Origin: Massilia yuzhufengensis
GTDB lineage: Bacteria > Pseudomonadota > Gammaproteobacteria > Burkholderiales > Burkholderiaceae_D
Length of the DNA stretch: 64,000 nt
Assembly: GCF_900112225.1 (NCBI RefSeq)
Contig: NZ_FOLD01000026.1
Span: 21,339-85,338 of the forward strand
Direction: 5' to 3'
The notes beneath the pieces were generated by a model, which saw nothing but the letters and a program-made list of their open reading frames with translations, had not been told where the DNA came from and ran no database searches. Both the position numbers and the translations under genes were made by a program. Of the stretch, positions 54,725 through 63,677 are shown in pieces. Numbering within the stretch: the first letter of the stretch is position 1; each line of letters opens with the position of its first letter.

Positions 54725-55952
54725 GCCTTTGCTTGGCCTGGCCGGGGCGGGCGTGGCGATCGTCGCCGCGCTCGCGCTGTGGCTCGGGCGCGGCGACGCG
54801 AAGCTGGCCACCCCGGCCGCTGCCGCGCCGCCGCCGTCCGGCCCGCAATTCTTCGGCCAGGTGGCCTCCAACGGCGCCCTGGGCGTGCCCGACGGCCGCG
54901 CCGAACGCCGCCGCCAGCTGCTCGAGAACGTCCAGCTCACCGAGCATACCTATTGCAGCTACCGCGAGGGCAGCAGGTACCCGATGGAGTCGCGCCCGGC
55001 GGCCCAGAACCCGGACCAGCTGCACCCCAACCAGCCGGTCACCGAGATGAACCCGATGCGGGTCGAGGGGGGCGGCGCCAACACCGCCGTGCTGCTGCAG
55101 ACCTCGCAATCGCGGGTCTACCTGGCCGCCGGCGAAGCGGCCGCGTTTTCGCTGCGCGCCGTGAACGCGCAAGGCGACACGGTGCCGCTGGTGATCACCC
55201 GCGCGGTGGCGCAAGGCATGACCTATGGCGCCAGCCGCCCGACCGCGCAGGTGGCGCTGCCGTTCGCCGACGATGGCGGCGGCGCCGACCCGGTGGCCGG
55301 CGACGGCGCCTTTGCCGGCGTGCTCGCCCCGAACCAGACCGGCCTGGCCGGCTTCCACGGCACCATCCGCACCGAAGTGCGCTACACGGCGGCGGGGCGC
55401 AACGGGTTTGCCTTGTTCGACGTGATCTACACGCCGGTGCTGCCGGCCGCCTGGACCGGCCAGGTGCGGGAGGCAGTGGAGAACGGTTCGCTCCACTTCT
55501 ACCTGCGCGCCGAGGTGCGCCAGCCGGGCCGCTACGTGGTCAGCGGCCGGGTCGACGACGCGCGCGGCAAGCCGTTTGCGCTGGCCACGTTCAACGATGA
55601 GCTCGGGGTTGGGTCGCGCGAAGTGAAGCTGACGGTGTTCGGCAAGCTGATGACCGATGGGGCGCCAGCCTTGCCGCTGGTGCTGCGCGACGTCGACGGC
55701 TACCTGCTGCGCGAGAACGTCGACCCCGACCGCCTCCTGATGCCGCGCCTGGAAGGCAAGGTCTTTGCCAGCCGCACCCAGGGCATGAAAGGCATCTCCG
55801 ATGCCGAATGGGACAGCGAGGAAAGGACGCGCTACCTCACCGAGTACGCCAGGGACCGCGACGCGGCGCGCGCACAGCTGGCCGCCTTCGATCCGGCCGG
55901 GCCGCTGCCCCCTGGCGCCTGCCCGGCGCCGCGGGTCGCGCCCAGGCCCTAA
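54714..55952 (+). CDS. Membrane-anchored exported protein with beta-sandwich-like domain
   Basis: 412 aa from a GTG at 54714 (MRSRPLLGLAGAGVA) overlapping paralogue B. One N-terminal membrane helix (residues ~6-25) without a cleavable-looking site, a Pro/Ala linker, then a periplasmic part: QLLENVQLTEHTYCSYREGS, a beta-rich middle (AAFSLRAVNAQGDTVPLVIT; DDGGGADPVAGDGAFAG, an Asp/Gly calcium-loop-like stretch) and a helical acidic tail. The middle resembles choice-of-anchor-X-type extracellular domains by eye. The overlap makes it a partner of the secreted protein, possibly a chaperone or anchor; it lacks the lipase-foldase motif. Confidence 0.6.
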   Translation: MRSRPLLGLAGAGVAIVAALALWLGRGDAKLATPAAAAPPPSGPQFFGQVASNGALGVPDGRAERRRQLLENVQLTEHTYCSYREGSRYPMESRPAAQNPDQLHPNQPVTEMNPMRVEGGGANTAVLLQTSQSRVYLAAGEAAAFSLRAVNAQGDTVPLVITRAVAQGMTYGASRPTAQVALPFADDGGGADPVAGDGAFAGVLAPNQTGLAGFHGTIRTEVRYTAAGRNGFALFDVIYTPVLPAAWTGQVREAVENGSLHFYLRAEVRQPGRYVVSGRVDDARGKPFALATFNDELGVGSREVKLTVFGKLMTDGAPALPLVLRDVDGYLLRENVDPDRLLMPRLEGKVFASRTQGMKGISDAEWDSEERTRYLTEYARDRDAARAQLAAFDPAGPLPPGACPAPRVAPRP

Positions 55953-55954
55953 GC

Positions 55955-56062
55955 TCAGGCCAGCAGCGGGAAGCGATCCACCAGGCAGGCGGCGCCGACG
56001 ACGGCGCACAGCATGCCGAAGGTGATCCAGCGCGGCAGCGTTTTCTTGGGCAGGTGATGCAT
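55955..56062 (-). CDS. Small membrane peptide, 35 aa
   Basis: A short frame starting at ATG 56062 with CGGAGAACCGCC just upstream (GGAG well spaced). It reads MHHLPKKTLPRWITFG and then a hydrophobic helix MLCAVVGAACLV before DRFPLLA-stop: a basic N-terminus and one membrane span. It is convergent with the 54714 gene, with stops two bases apart. No family is recognised. The ribosome site and charge pattern favour a real small protein. Confidence 0.45.
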   Translation of the reverse strand: MHHLPKKTLPRWITFGMLCAVVGAACLVDRFPLLA

Positions 56063-56233
56063 GGCGGTTCTCCGGAGTCGACCGGCCCGGCGGCCGAAAG
56101 GTCCAGTGTGGACCGTCCATCGGCAAATGCGTTGCAGCAGATCAACAGACTAGCGGGAAGGGCGGCTCTGTTGCTTGGATGCCGCAGCAGCAGCGTAAAA
56201 TAGCGCCTTGATTGAAGAATACGAAAGCACAGC

Positions 56234-57181
56234 ATGTCGATACAATGGTTCCCGGGGCACATGAATGCGGCCAAGAAGGAAGCCGCCGAGCAGATGGAGA
56301 ACACCGACCTGGTGATCGAAGTCCTCGACGCCCGCCTGCCCGAGGCGAGCTGCAACCCGCTGGTTGACCAGCTGCGCAAGTTCCGCCAGCGCCCCAGCCT
56401 GAAAATCCTGAACAAGGTCGACCTGGCCGACCCGGTGGCGACCGCCGCCTGGAAAGCCTTCTACGAGCAGCAGGAAGGCGTGACCGCCTACCCGATGACG
56501 ACCAAGAAGCCGTCCGACGTCGCCCGCATTACGGACATCTGCCAGTCGCTGGCGCCGCACCGCGGCGTGCCGACCAAGCCGCTGCGCATCATGATCATGG
56601 GGATCCCGAACGTCGGCAAATCGACGCTGATGAACGCGCTGCTGAAAAAGCGCGTGGCCAAGGTAGGCGACGAGCCGGCCGTGACCAAGGTCCAGCAGAA
56701 GCTCTACCTCGGCAAGCACATCGTGCTGGTCGACACCCCCGGCATGCTGTGGCCGAAGATCGCCATGGCCAGCGACGGCCTGATGCTGGCGGCCAGCCAC
56801 GCCGTGGGCACCAATGCGCTGATCGAAACCGAAGTGGCGGAATTCCTCGGCCAGTTCATGCTCGAGCGCTACCCGCACCTGCTCACCACCCGCTACGGTT
56901 TCCAGACCGAGGGGTTGGACGCGGTCGACGTGATCGAGCAGGTGGCCCAGCGCCGCGGCTTCCGCGTACGCGGCGGCGAGTTCGATTACGAAAAGGCCGC
57001 GCACGTGCTGCTGCAGGATTACCGCACCGGCGCGCTGGGACGGATCAGCCTCGAGACGCCGGAATCGCGTGCGGCGGCGCTGGCCAAACATGCGGCCGAG
57101 ATGGCGGAGAAGCAGCGTATCGCCGACGAGAAGGCGGCAGCGAAGGCCGAAGAAGCGGCGCGCGGCAAGCGCGGTAGCTGA
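56234..57181 (+). CDS. ylqF: Circularly permuted ribosome-biogenesis GTPase YlqF/RbgA
   Basis: 315 aa. The GTPase motifs are permuted: G4 LNKVDL (residues ~57-62), G5, then G1 GIPNVGKST (~123-131) and G3 DTPGMLWPK. N-terminal IQWFPGHMNAAKKEAAEQ is the family signature. The C-terminal RNA-binding helical domain ends in an Ala/Lys/Glu-rich tail. RbgA assists late 50S assembly in Bacillus; the betaproteobacterial role is assumed similar. It stands alone, 32 bases from the convergent membrane protein gene. Confidence 0.93.
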   Translation: MSIQWFPGHMNAAKKEAAEQMENTDLVIEVLDARLPEASCNPLVDQLRKFRQRPSLKILNKVDLADPVATAAWKAFYEQQEGVTAYPMTTKKPSDVARITDICQSLAPHRGVPTKPLRIMIMGIPNVGKSTLMNALLKKRVAKVGDEPAVTKVQQKLYLGKHIVLVDTPGMLWPKIAMASDGLMLAASHAVGTNALIETEVAEFLGQFMLERYPHLLTTRYGFQTEGLDAVDVIEQVAQRRGFRVRGGEFDYEKAAHVLLQDYRTGALGRISLETPESRAAALAKHAAEMAEKQRIADEKAAAKAEEAARGKRGS

Positions 57182-57213
57182 GGCGTTCGGCTACCGCAGG
57201 CCGACCGGCGACA

Positions 57214-58134
57214 TTAGCGCGGGCGCATGCCGCGCGCCACTTCCATCATCCCGAACAGGCGCGCGCAGCGCATCCAGGCCAGGGCCAGGACCGCCAACTG
57301 GGCCAGCAGCAGCCCGCCGAGGAAGCTGCCTGCGCCCAGTGCCGGCAGGTTCAGGCGCGCCACCGCCAGCGCGCCCGCCAGGCCCAGGCCAATGACGCTG
57401 ATGCCGCCATACATGCCAAGCGTCGCCAGCGGCCTGCGAACCAGGAGCCCCAGGCCGTCGCGCCAGGCCAGCACCGCCGAGGTGCGGCGGCGGTCGAGCG
57501 CCAGCACGGCGCGTCCCGCGTCGAGCGTGGCGTGGGCCAGCAGCAGCAGCAGGCCGGCGACGGCCATCGCTCCCCAGGACGCATGCGAGGCCGACGATTC
57601 CAGCACGGCCGCCGCCGCATGCTGGTCGGCCGCGTCGGTGGCGATGGCGCCCAGGAAGAGGGCCACGCCGAAGGGCACGACCGCCCACAGCAACATGCGC
57701 AGCAGGCGGCCATATTCATGCACGCCGCCCGCGACCAGCGCTGCGAAGCCGAGCTGCGACGGCGCGCGCGCGGCGCTGATGGCGGCGCCCGTGAGCAGGG
57801 GCGAGAGCAGCAGCGTCATCGCCAATGCGACGATGCCGCCGCCGGCCAGCGCCGCCGCATGCTGGGTGTGCAGCCCCATGACGTCGGTGATGGCGACCAG
57901 GTCGAGGCGCCGGGCATAGGCGCTGGCGTTGACGGTGCGGTCAAAGGCGGCCGCGAACATGCGCCAGAACGGCAGCGCCGCGACCAGCGCCGGCAGCAGC
58001 AGGGCCAGCAGCCAGAGCAGCATCAGGCGCCACTGCAGGGCGGGACGCAGCGCGTGCAGCAGGCTGCTGCGAACCGGTGGCGTGGCGGCGTGGCGGGCGG
58101 CGGGCGCTGCAATGGTGGAAGTCAGGGTCGTCAT
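57214..58134 (-). CDS. Integral membrane protein coupled to M1 peptidase
   Basis: 306 aa from ATG 58134, overlapping the stop of the peptidase gene by four bases (ATGA). About six membrane helices: residues ~35-58, 95-118, 130-150 (weak), 165-185, 195-215 and 240-290, with Ala/Leu/Gly-rich composition. There is no transporter signature or nucleotide-binding domain. A longer frame upstream exists only as a shadow of the peptidase. The family is unknown; the coupling suggests it anchors or works with the peptidase. Confidence 0.7.
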   Translation of the reverse strand: MTTLTSTIAAPAARHAATPPVRSSLLHALRPALQWRLMLLWLLALLLPALVAALPFWRMFAAAFDRTVNASAYARRLDLVAITDVMGLHTQHAAALAGGGIVALAMTLLLSPLLTGAAISAARAPSQLGFAALVAGGVHEYGRLLRMLLWAVVPFGVALFLGAIATDAADQHAAAAVLESSASHASWGAMAVAGLLLLLAHATLDAGRAVLALDRRRTSAVLAWRDGLGLLVRRPLATLGMYGGISVIGLGLAGALAVARLNLPALGAGSFLGGLLLAQLAVLALAWMRCARLFGMMEVARGMRPR

Positions 58135-60329
58135 ACGGTGGCGATCAGGGACAGGATGAGTTGGAAGAAGGCCGCCGCGTCGCTGCCCCAGCGGGTCGAA
58201 GCGCTGCGGTTGGGCGCCATGTTGCGGCTGTCGTCGAGCTTGTTCACGTCGAGGTAGTGGCTGCGGCGCGGGTCCAGTTCGGCCGACACGGCGCGCGCCG
58301 GCTTGACCCAGCTGAAGCGGCGCCATTTTTCATCCGCATTCCACGCCACCGTCTCGCTGCTGCCGTCCGCGAACCGGACCACCAGCAGCTGCGGCACGCT
58401 GGCGCCTTCGCGCCGCACCGTCACTTCGGTGCGGAAGGGGAAGGGGCCGGTGCCTTTCTTCGCGTCCGGATGGGCCTTGCGCCACTGTGCACGCAGCGTG
58501 TCGATGCGCTGGTCGACCGCGTCCTGGGTTTCGCTCACGCGCTTGCCGCTTTCGAGCCGGGTGCCCGGCAGCGGCAGCACTTCCTCGCTCGACACTTCGG
58601 ACACGCGGTCGTCCACCCGCGAGACCGCATATACCTGCCTGGCGAAGACATCTTCCACCGCCGCCCGGGCGCCGCTGCCGTCGGCCAGCGCTTCTCGGAA
58701 GTCGGCGATGCTCGGGTGGCGGAACTTCCAGCGGCGGTAGTATTCCTTGAAGCCGCGCTCCATCGCGTCGCGGCCGATGCGCTCCTCGAGGTCGCGCATG
58801 ACGGTGGCGCTGCGGGTGTAGACCGGGCTGATGCCCTGCAGCCGGTTCCAGGCGTTCTGGCCCGGCGCATCGGCCGGCCGGTCGCGCGGCGAGGCCAGGC
58901 GCAGGGTGTCGAAGGCCTCGAACGCCGGCGCAAAGCCGATCGCCTGCAGGAACTTCGGCGCCGGGTGCACGCCCTGGCCGCGCTCGCGCAGCATGCGGGT
59001 GTCCCAGTATTCGTTCAGGCCTTCGTCCAGCATCGGTTCCTCGAACTCGTTGTTGGCCAGGATGCCGTAGAAGTAGCCGTGGCCGAACTCGTGGATGGTC
59101 ACGCCGTCGAGTTCATATTCGGCCAGCGATTTCTTCGGCACCTCGGCATAGCCTGAGGCGGTGATGAAGGTCGGGTACTCCATGCCGCCCGCTTCCTGCG
59201 CATTGAAGGGCGGGATCACGACCGTGAGCGTGCGGTAAGGGTAGGGCCCGAGCGTGCGCGAGAACCAGGCCAGCGCATCCTTGGCCGCCTTCATCGCCGG
59301 CTTGGCGCTGGCCTCGTACTCGGGCGGATACAGCACCTGCACCGTGACCGTGGGGCTGCCCGGGCCGGTCCAGGTTTCCACCAGCGGCGCTGCGCTGCGC
59401 TTGTCGGCGGTCCAGGCGAAATCGTGCACGTCGTGCTGCACGTAGCGGTGGGTGAGCATGCCCTTGTTCTCGACCGGGGCGCCCTGCAGCTCGCCGGTGG
59501 CGCCGACCGTGTAGCCCTTCGGGACCGTCAGGCGCACGTCGTAGCTGCCGAAGTCGGCGTAGAACTCGGATTCCATGTGGAATTCGTGCGCGTTCCAGCG
59601 CGGCGCGGTGGCGCCGCGTTCGCCCGGCAGTTCGAGCACCGCGATCTTGGGGAACCACTGCGCCACCAAATGGAAGCTGCCGAAATGGCCGGTGCGCGCG
59701 CTCACGCGCGGCAGCTGGGTGGTAAACGCCATGTCGAGGGTGGTGGTGGCGCCCGGCGCTACCGCCTCCGGCAGGTCCAAGCGCGCCACCGTGTGGTCGG
59801 TCGCAGGCCCGTTGTCGGGCTGGACGAAGCGCCACGGCACCGCCGCGCCGCCTTGCTTCACGCTGCGCAGCGCGATGTGGCCCCAGTCGCCGTCGCCGGT
59901 GGCGACACCGGAGCGAAAAGCCTCGCCGCGCTGGCGCTGTTCGGTATAGAAGGTGCTGCCGGCGCCCTCGAAGGCGTTCATGTAGAGGTGCACGTAGACG
60001 CTGCGCACCGGCACCGCGCTACGGTTGCGCCAGGTGAGCTGCTGGCTGCCCGTGACCACGTGCTTGACCGGGTCGAGCGTGGCCTCGATGCGGTAGCTGG
60101 CCACGCGCTCCGACAGGGTCGGGTGCTCGCCGCCGCGGATGCCGCCCCAGGCGCCGGGCGCGCTCGGCACCGTGACCGCGGCGGCGTCAGGCGCGGCCAG
60201 CGCGATGCCGTCGAGCGCGGGTGTGGCGGCCGGCGCCGGCGCGTCGGCCTGGGCCAGCCAGGCGCCGGTGGCCAGCGCTGCGGCGAGGAGGGCTGCGCAC
60301 ATGCCTTTGCGCGTCCATTCAGTCTGCAT
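58131..60329 (-). CDS. M1 family metallopeptidase, exported
   Basis: 732 aa; AGGGAG precedes the ATG at 60329. Signal peptide residues ~1-28. An M1-type N-terminal beta domain is followed by AGGMEYPTFI (GAMEN-equivalent) and the zinc site H413-EFG-H417 with E436 eighteen residues on (PMLDEGLNEYW). The C-terminal part (~600-730) is beta-rich and not ERAP1-like. It belongs to the GMEYP subgroup that acts on larger or unknown substrates. First gene of a two-gene operon with the membrane protein. Confidence 0.9.
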   Translation of the reverse strand: MQTEWTRKGMCAALLAAALATGAWLAQADAPAPAATPALDGIALAAPDAAAVTVPSAPGAWGGIRGGEHPTLSERVASYRIEATLDPVKHVVTGSQQLTWRNRSAVPVRSVYVHLYMNAFEGAGSTFYTEQRQRGEAFRSGVATGDGDWGHIALRSVKQGGAAVPWRFVQPDNGPATDHTVARLDLPEAVAPGATTTLDMAFTTQLPRVSARTGHFGSFHLVAQWFPKIAVLELPGERGATAPRWNAHEFHMESEFYADFGSYDVRLTVPKGYTVGATGELQGAPVENKGMLTHRYVQHDVHDFAWTADKRSAAPLVETWTGPGSPTVTVQVLYPPEYEASAKPAMKAAKDALAWFSRTLGPYPYRTLTVVIPPFNAQEAGGMEYPTFITASGYAEVPKKSLAEYELDGVTIHEFGHGYFYGILANNEFEEPMLDEGLNEYWDTRMLRERGQGVHPAPKFLQAIGFAPAFEAFDTLRLASPRDRPADAPGQNAWNRLQGISPVYTRSATVMRDLEERIGRDAMERGFKEYYRRWKFRHPSIADFREALADGSGARAAVEDVFARQVYAVSRVDDRVSEVSSEEVLPLPGTRLESGKRVSETQDAVDQRIDTLRAQWRKAHPDAKKGTGPFPFRTEVTVRREGASVPQLLVVRFADGSSETVAWNADEKWRRFSWVKPARAVSAELDPRRSHYLDVNKLDDSRNMAPNRSASTRWGSDAAAFFQLILSLIATV

Positions 60330-60459
60330 AAGGACTCCCTGGTGATGTTGCTTGTTGTTGTTTGATGAACGCGACTATATCCACAACATTAATTGAACGG
60401 CAAGCCTTTGCGACAGGCGCCAAAAAATAGCGACGAAAGGTGGTGACAGCGCCGCAGGT

Positions 60460-60465
60460 TATAAT
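60460..60465 (+). promoter_or_regulatory. -10 element of the btuB operon
   Basis: A consensus TATAAT about ten bases before the riboswitch begins. The -35 region is not convincing. Confidence 0.5.
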
Positions 60466-60473
60466 CGCCCCGT

Positions 60474-60692
60474 TCTGGTGCCCGCGCGCGCGATCTGCGT
60501 GCGCAGTTAAACGGGAAACACGAGGCCACAGCGCTGCGCGCTGCTGCCGAGGTGTGCTGCCCCCGCAACGGTCAAACAAGCGCCGCCACCCAGGTCTTAC
60601 CTGGTGGCGGCAGGCTGCCCCGACAACCACTGTGCTTTGCTGCGCAGGAAGGTGGGGCCGTCAGTCTTGCCAGCCCGGATACCGGCCAGGAC
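60474..60692 (+). promoter_or_regulatory. Cobalamin riboswitch
   Basis: The conserved core is present: TGGTGCCCG, then TTAAACGGGAAACACGAGG (P4-P6 region), the B12 box GCTGCCCCCGCAACGG (about 60546-60562), and the closing CCAGCCCGGATACCGGCCAGG. The 3' end lies about 80 bases before the receptor start. Adenosyl- or other cobalamin binding would repress btuB and btuF expression. Confidence 0.92.
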
Positions 60693-60774
60693 AGGTGGAA
60701 GCGCCCGCGTGGCGGCTTCCGTTGACGCTGGACTGCGGGGACGCAGGCCGGTGCTATTACCGAGAACATCCAAC

Positions 60775-62757
60775 ATGAATCTTGCTGCCCTTCCGTGCAG
60801 CGCGCCGGCCTTCAAGCCGCTCGCGCTCGCATGCGCCCTGTCCCTGTCCATCCTTGCCGCCAATGCCGCCGCGCAGGACAGCCTTCCCTCGATCGTCATC
60901 ACCGGCGCGCGCTTCCCGGCGCAGGCGGCCAGCGCGCCGATCGGCGCCACCGTCATCACGGCCGAGGATATTCGCCGCGCCGGCGCCACCGACGTCAATG
61001 CGGCGATCCGCAAGGTGGCCGGCGTCTACGGCCGCCAGAGCCTGGACGCCTCGCCCGATTTCGCGCTCGACCTGCGCGGCTTCGGATCCAACAGCGCGCA
61101 GAACCTGGTGATCCTGGTGGACGGCGTGCGCCTGAACGAGAACGAACTGGCCAACGCCGTCCTGTCGAGCATCCCGGTCGATACGGTGGAGCGCATCGAG
61201 ATCCAGCGTGGCGGCAGCAGCGTGCTGTATGGCGAAGGCGCGACCGGCGGCGTGATCAACATCATCACGCGCCGCGCGGCGCAGGGCGGCACCCATGGTT
61301 CGCTGTTCGCCGAAGGCGGCCGCTTCGATGCCCACGACCTGCGCGCCTCGCTGGTGCATGGCGCCGGCCCATGGTCGTTCGACGCCGCCGTGGCCAACCG
61401 CGGCACCGACAACTACCGCGCCAACAGCGAATTCAAACAGAAGACCGCCAGCGCCGGCCTGCAATACACTTACGGCGCCGGCCGCGCCGGCCTGCGCTTC
61501 GAGCGCTCGCAGCAGGATGCGCGCTTCCCCGGTTCGCTGACCGAAGCGCAGTTCCTGGACAACCCGCGCCAGAGCCTGACGCTCGACGATTTCGGCACGC
61601 TCGACACCGACCGCGCCAGCGCCTTTGTCGAACACCGCATCGGCAATGTCGAACTGGCGGCCGAGCTGTCGCGGCGCGAACGCGAGGTGCAGGCCAACTA
61701 TTTTTATATGAGTAACGGCGCCAAGGTCGCGTCGCGCTCCAGCTACGACGCCAGCCAGACCCAGTTCTCGCCGCGCGTGCGCCATACGGCGCTGCTGGGC
61801 GGCCAGCGCAACGAGCTGGTGGCCGGCGTGGACCTGGTGCGCTGGACGCGCGAGACCACGTCCGACTTTTCGCTGGGCGACGCCGAACAGGAGTCCAGCG
61901 CCTTCTACCTGCGCAACGAGCTGCTGTGGAATGCGCCGCACAATGCGCGCCTGGCCGTGGGCGGCCGCCACGAGAAGTTCAAGAAGGATTATTCGGACCC
62001 GCTGGCCTTCCCGCCGGTCGCAGGCGAGCACCGCGAGCAGTCGATCAACGCGTGGTCGCTGGAAGGCAGCATCGATGTGCTGCCGCAGCTGACCGTGTTC
62101 GCCAAGGCCGGCCGCAGCTACCGCATCGCGAATGTGGACGAGAACAGCCTGCGTTCGGGGCCGGAAGTCCTGGCGCCGCAAACCTCGCGCGACCTGGAGC
62201 TGGGCGTGACCGCCGGCGGCCCGGCGCGCCAGCTCAGCGCACGGGTGTTCCGCCACCGCCTGGAGAACGAGATCTTCTACGACCCGACCATCGGCTGGGG
62301 CGCCAACACCAACCTCGACCCGACCCGCCGCCAGGGCCTCGAGATCGAAGGCCAGCTCGCCTTCGGCCAGGCCTGGCGCCTCACCGGCCAGTGGCAAAAG
62401 GTGGACGCCGAATTCAGCGGCGGCCCCAACGCCGGCCGCGAGATGGTGCTGGTGCCGAAGAACGTCGTCACCACCCGCCTGGCATGGACGGCCGGGAGCC
62501 ACAACGCCGACGTCGGCGCCCAGTGGGTCGACCGCCAGCGCGTCGGCAACGACTTCACCAACAGCTGCGGCGTGCGCATTCCATCGTACACCACGGTCGA
62601 CGCGCGCTACGCCTACCGCGTGGGCGCCTGGGAAGCGGCGGTCACCGCCCTCAACCTGGCCGACCGCCAGTACTACAGCAACGCCTTCGGCTGCCGCTCG
62701 GGCATCTACCCGAGCGACGGCCGCCAGCTGAAGCTGTCGCTGCGGGTCGACTTCTGA
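60775..62757 (+). CDS. btuB: TonB-dependent vitamin B12 receptor, BtuB-like
   Basis: 660 aa from ATG 60775 (MNLAALPCSAPAFKPLALAC), signal peptide to ~36. A TonB-box-like IVITGAR lies near residue 43, then the plug domain (AAIRKVAGVYGRQSLDAS; NLVILVDGVRLNENE; GSSVLYGEGATGGVINIIT) and a 22-strand barrel ending in SLRVDF with the terminal Phe. The upstream cobalamin riboswitch identifies the ligand as B12 or a related corrinoid. Its stop overlaps the next gene by one base. Confidence 0.9.
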   Translation: MNLAALPCSAPAFKPLALACALSLSILAANAAAQDSLPSIVITGARFPAQAASAPIGATVITAEDIRRAGATDVNAAIRKVAGVYGRQSLDASPDFALDLRGFGSNSAQNLVILVDGVRLNENELANAVLSSIPVDTVERIEIQRGGSSVLYGEGATGGVINIITRRAAQGGTHGSLFAEGGRFDAHDLRASLVHGAGPWSFDAAVANRGTDNYRANSEFKQKTASAGLQYTYGAGRAGLRFERSQQDARFPGSLTEAQFLDNPRQSLTLDDFGTLDTDRASAFVEHRIGNVELAAELSRREREVQANYFYMSNGAKVASRSSYDASQTQFSPRVRHTALLGGQRNELVAGVDLVRWTRETTSDFSLGDAEQESSAFYLRNELLWNAPHNARLAVGGRHEKFKKDYSDPLAFPPVAGEHREQSINAWSLEGSIDVLPQLTVFAKAGRSYRIANVDENSLRSGPEVLAPQTSRDLELGVTAGGPARQLSARVFRHRLENEIFYDPTIGWGANTNLDPTRRQGLEIEGQLAFGQAWRLTGQWQKVDAEFSGGPNAGREMVLVPKNVVTTRLAWTAGSHNADVGAQWVDRQRVGNDFTNSCGVRIPSYTTVDARYAYRVGAWEAAVTALNLADRQYYSNAFGCRSGIYPSDGRQLKLSLRVDF

Positions 62758-63644
62758 TGCGCGCGCCGGCATCCTGGCTTGCCGCGCTGCTGCTGGTCAC
62801 GGCAGCGGGCGCCGGCGCAGCGGTGACGGTGGTCGACGATGCCGGCCGCCAGGTCACTTTGCAACAACCGGCCAAGCGCATCATCTCGATGGCGCCGCAT
62901 GCGACCGAGCTGCTGTTCGCGGCCGGCGGCGGCGCGCGCGTGGTCGGCGCGATGAACTACAGCGACTACCCGGAAGCGGCCAAGGCCATCCCGCTGGTGG
63001 GCAGCAACAGCCAGATCGACATGGAGCGGGTGCTGGCCCTGAAACCCGACCTGATCGTGGTCTGGCATACCGGGAATACGGCGCGCCAGATCGCGCAGGT
63101 CGAAAGCCTGGGCGTGCCGGTGTTCCACAGCGAGCCGCGCCGCCTGGGGCAGGTGGCGGACAACATCGAACGGCTGGGGCAGCTGCTGGGCACAGGCGAG
63201 GTGGCGGGGCCGGCGGCCGGCGCGCTGCGCACCAAGCTCGCGGGGCTGGAGGCGCGTTATGGCAAGCGCTCGCCGGTGACGGTGTTCTACCAGATCTGGG
63301 ACCAGCCGCTGTACACGCTCAACGATGCGCAGATCGCCAGCGACGCGATCCGGGTCTGCGGCGGGCGCAATGTGTTCGGCGGGCTGAAGGTGGTGGCGCC
63401 GCAAGTGAGTACCGAGGCGGTGCTGGCGGCCGATCCGGAGGCGGTGTTGGCGGGAAAACGGTATGACCCGGCCAACCCGGGGCTGAAGGTGTGGGCGCCG
63501 TATAAAAGCATGACGGCGGTCAAGCGCGGGAACCTGGTGACGGTGGATGGGGAGTTGCTGACACGGCCGGGGCCGAGGACGGTGGAGGGGGCGGGCTTGT
63601 TGTGCGAGGCGCTGGAAGCAGTGCGGCAACGTCGGCCGAAGTGA
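62757..63644 (+). CDS. btuF: Periplasmic cobalamin-binding protein, BtuF-like
   Basis: 295 aa from the ATG overlapping the btuB stop (TGATG). Signal peptide residues ~1-22 (GAGAA-V). PF01497-type two-lobe binding protein: KRIISMAPHATELLFAAGGG, the interlobe region ALKPDLIVVWHTGN and the second lobe (VTVFYQIWDQPLYTL). It would pass B12 from the outer-membrane receptor to an ABC transporter. The expected btuC/btuD genes are not seen; an insertion element follows instead. Confidence 0.88.
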   Translation: MRAPASWLAALLLVTAAGAGAAVTVVDDAGRQVTLQQPAKRIISMAPHATELLFAAGGGARVVGAMNYSDYPEAAKAIPLVGSNSQIDMERVLALKPDLIVVWHTGNTARQIAQVESLGVPVFHSEPRRLGQVADNIERLGQLLGTGEVAGPAAGALRTKLAGLEARYGKRSPVTVFYQIWDQPLYTLNDAQIASDAIRVCGGRNVFGGLKVVAPQVSTEAVLAADPEAVLAGKRYDPANPGLKVWAPYKSMTAVKRGNLVTVDGELLTRPGPRTVEGAGLLCEALEAVRQRRPK

Positions 63645-63650
63645 CTCCGG

Positions 63651-63677
63651 TTGAAAAATTGGATCCCGGCCTGCGCC
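63651..63677. repeat. REP-like palindrome cut by an insertion
   Basis: AAAATTGGATCCCGGCCTGC, then GCC matches the first half of the REP consensus and stops where GGGACGAC should follow. The IS element starts here. Confidence 0.7.
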
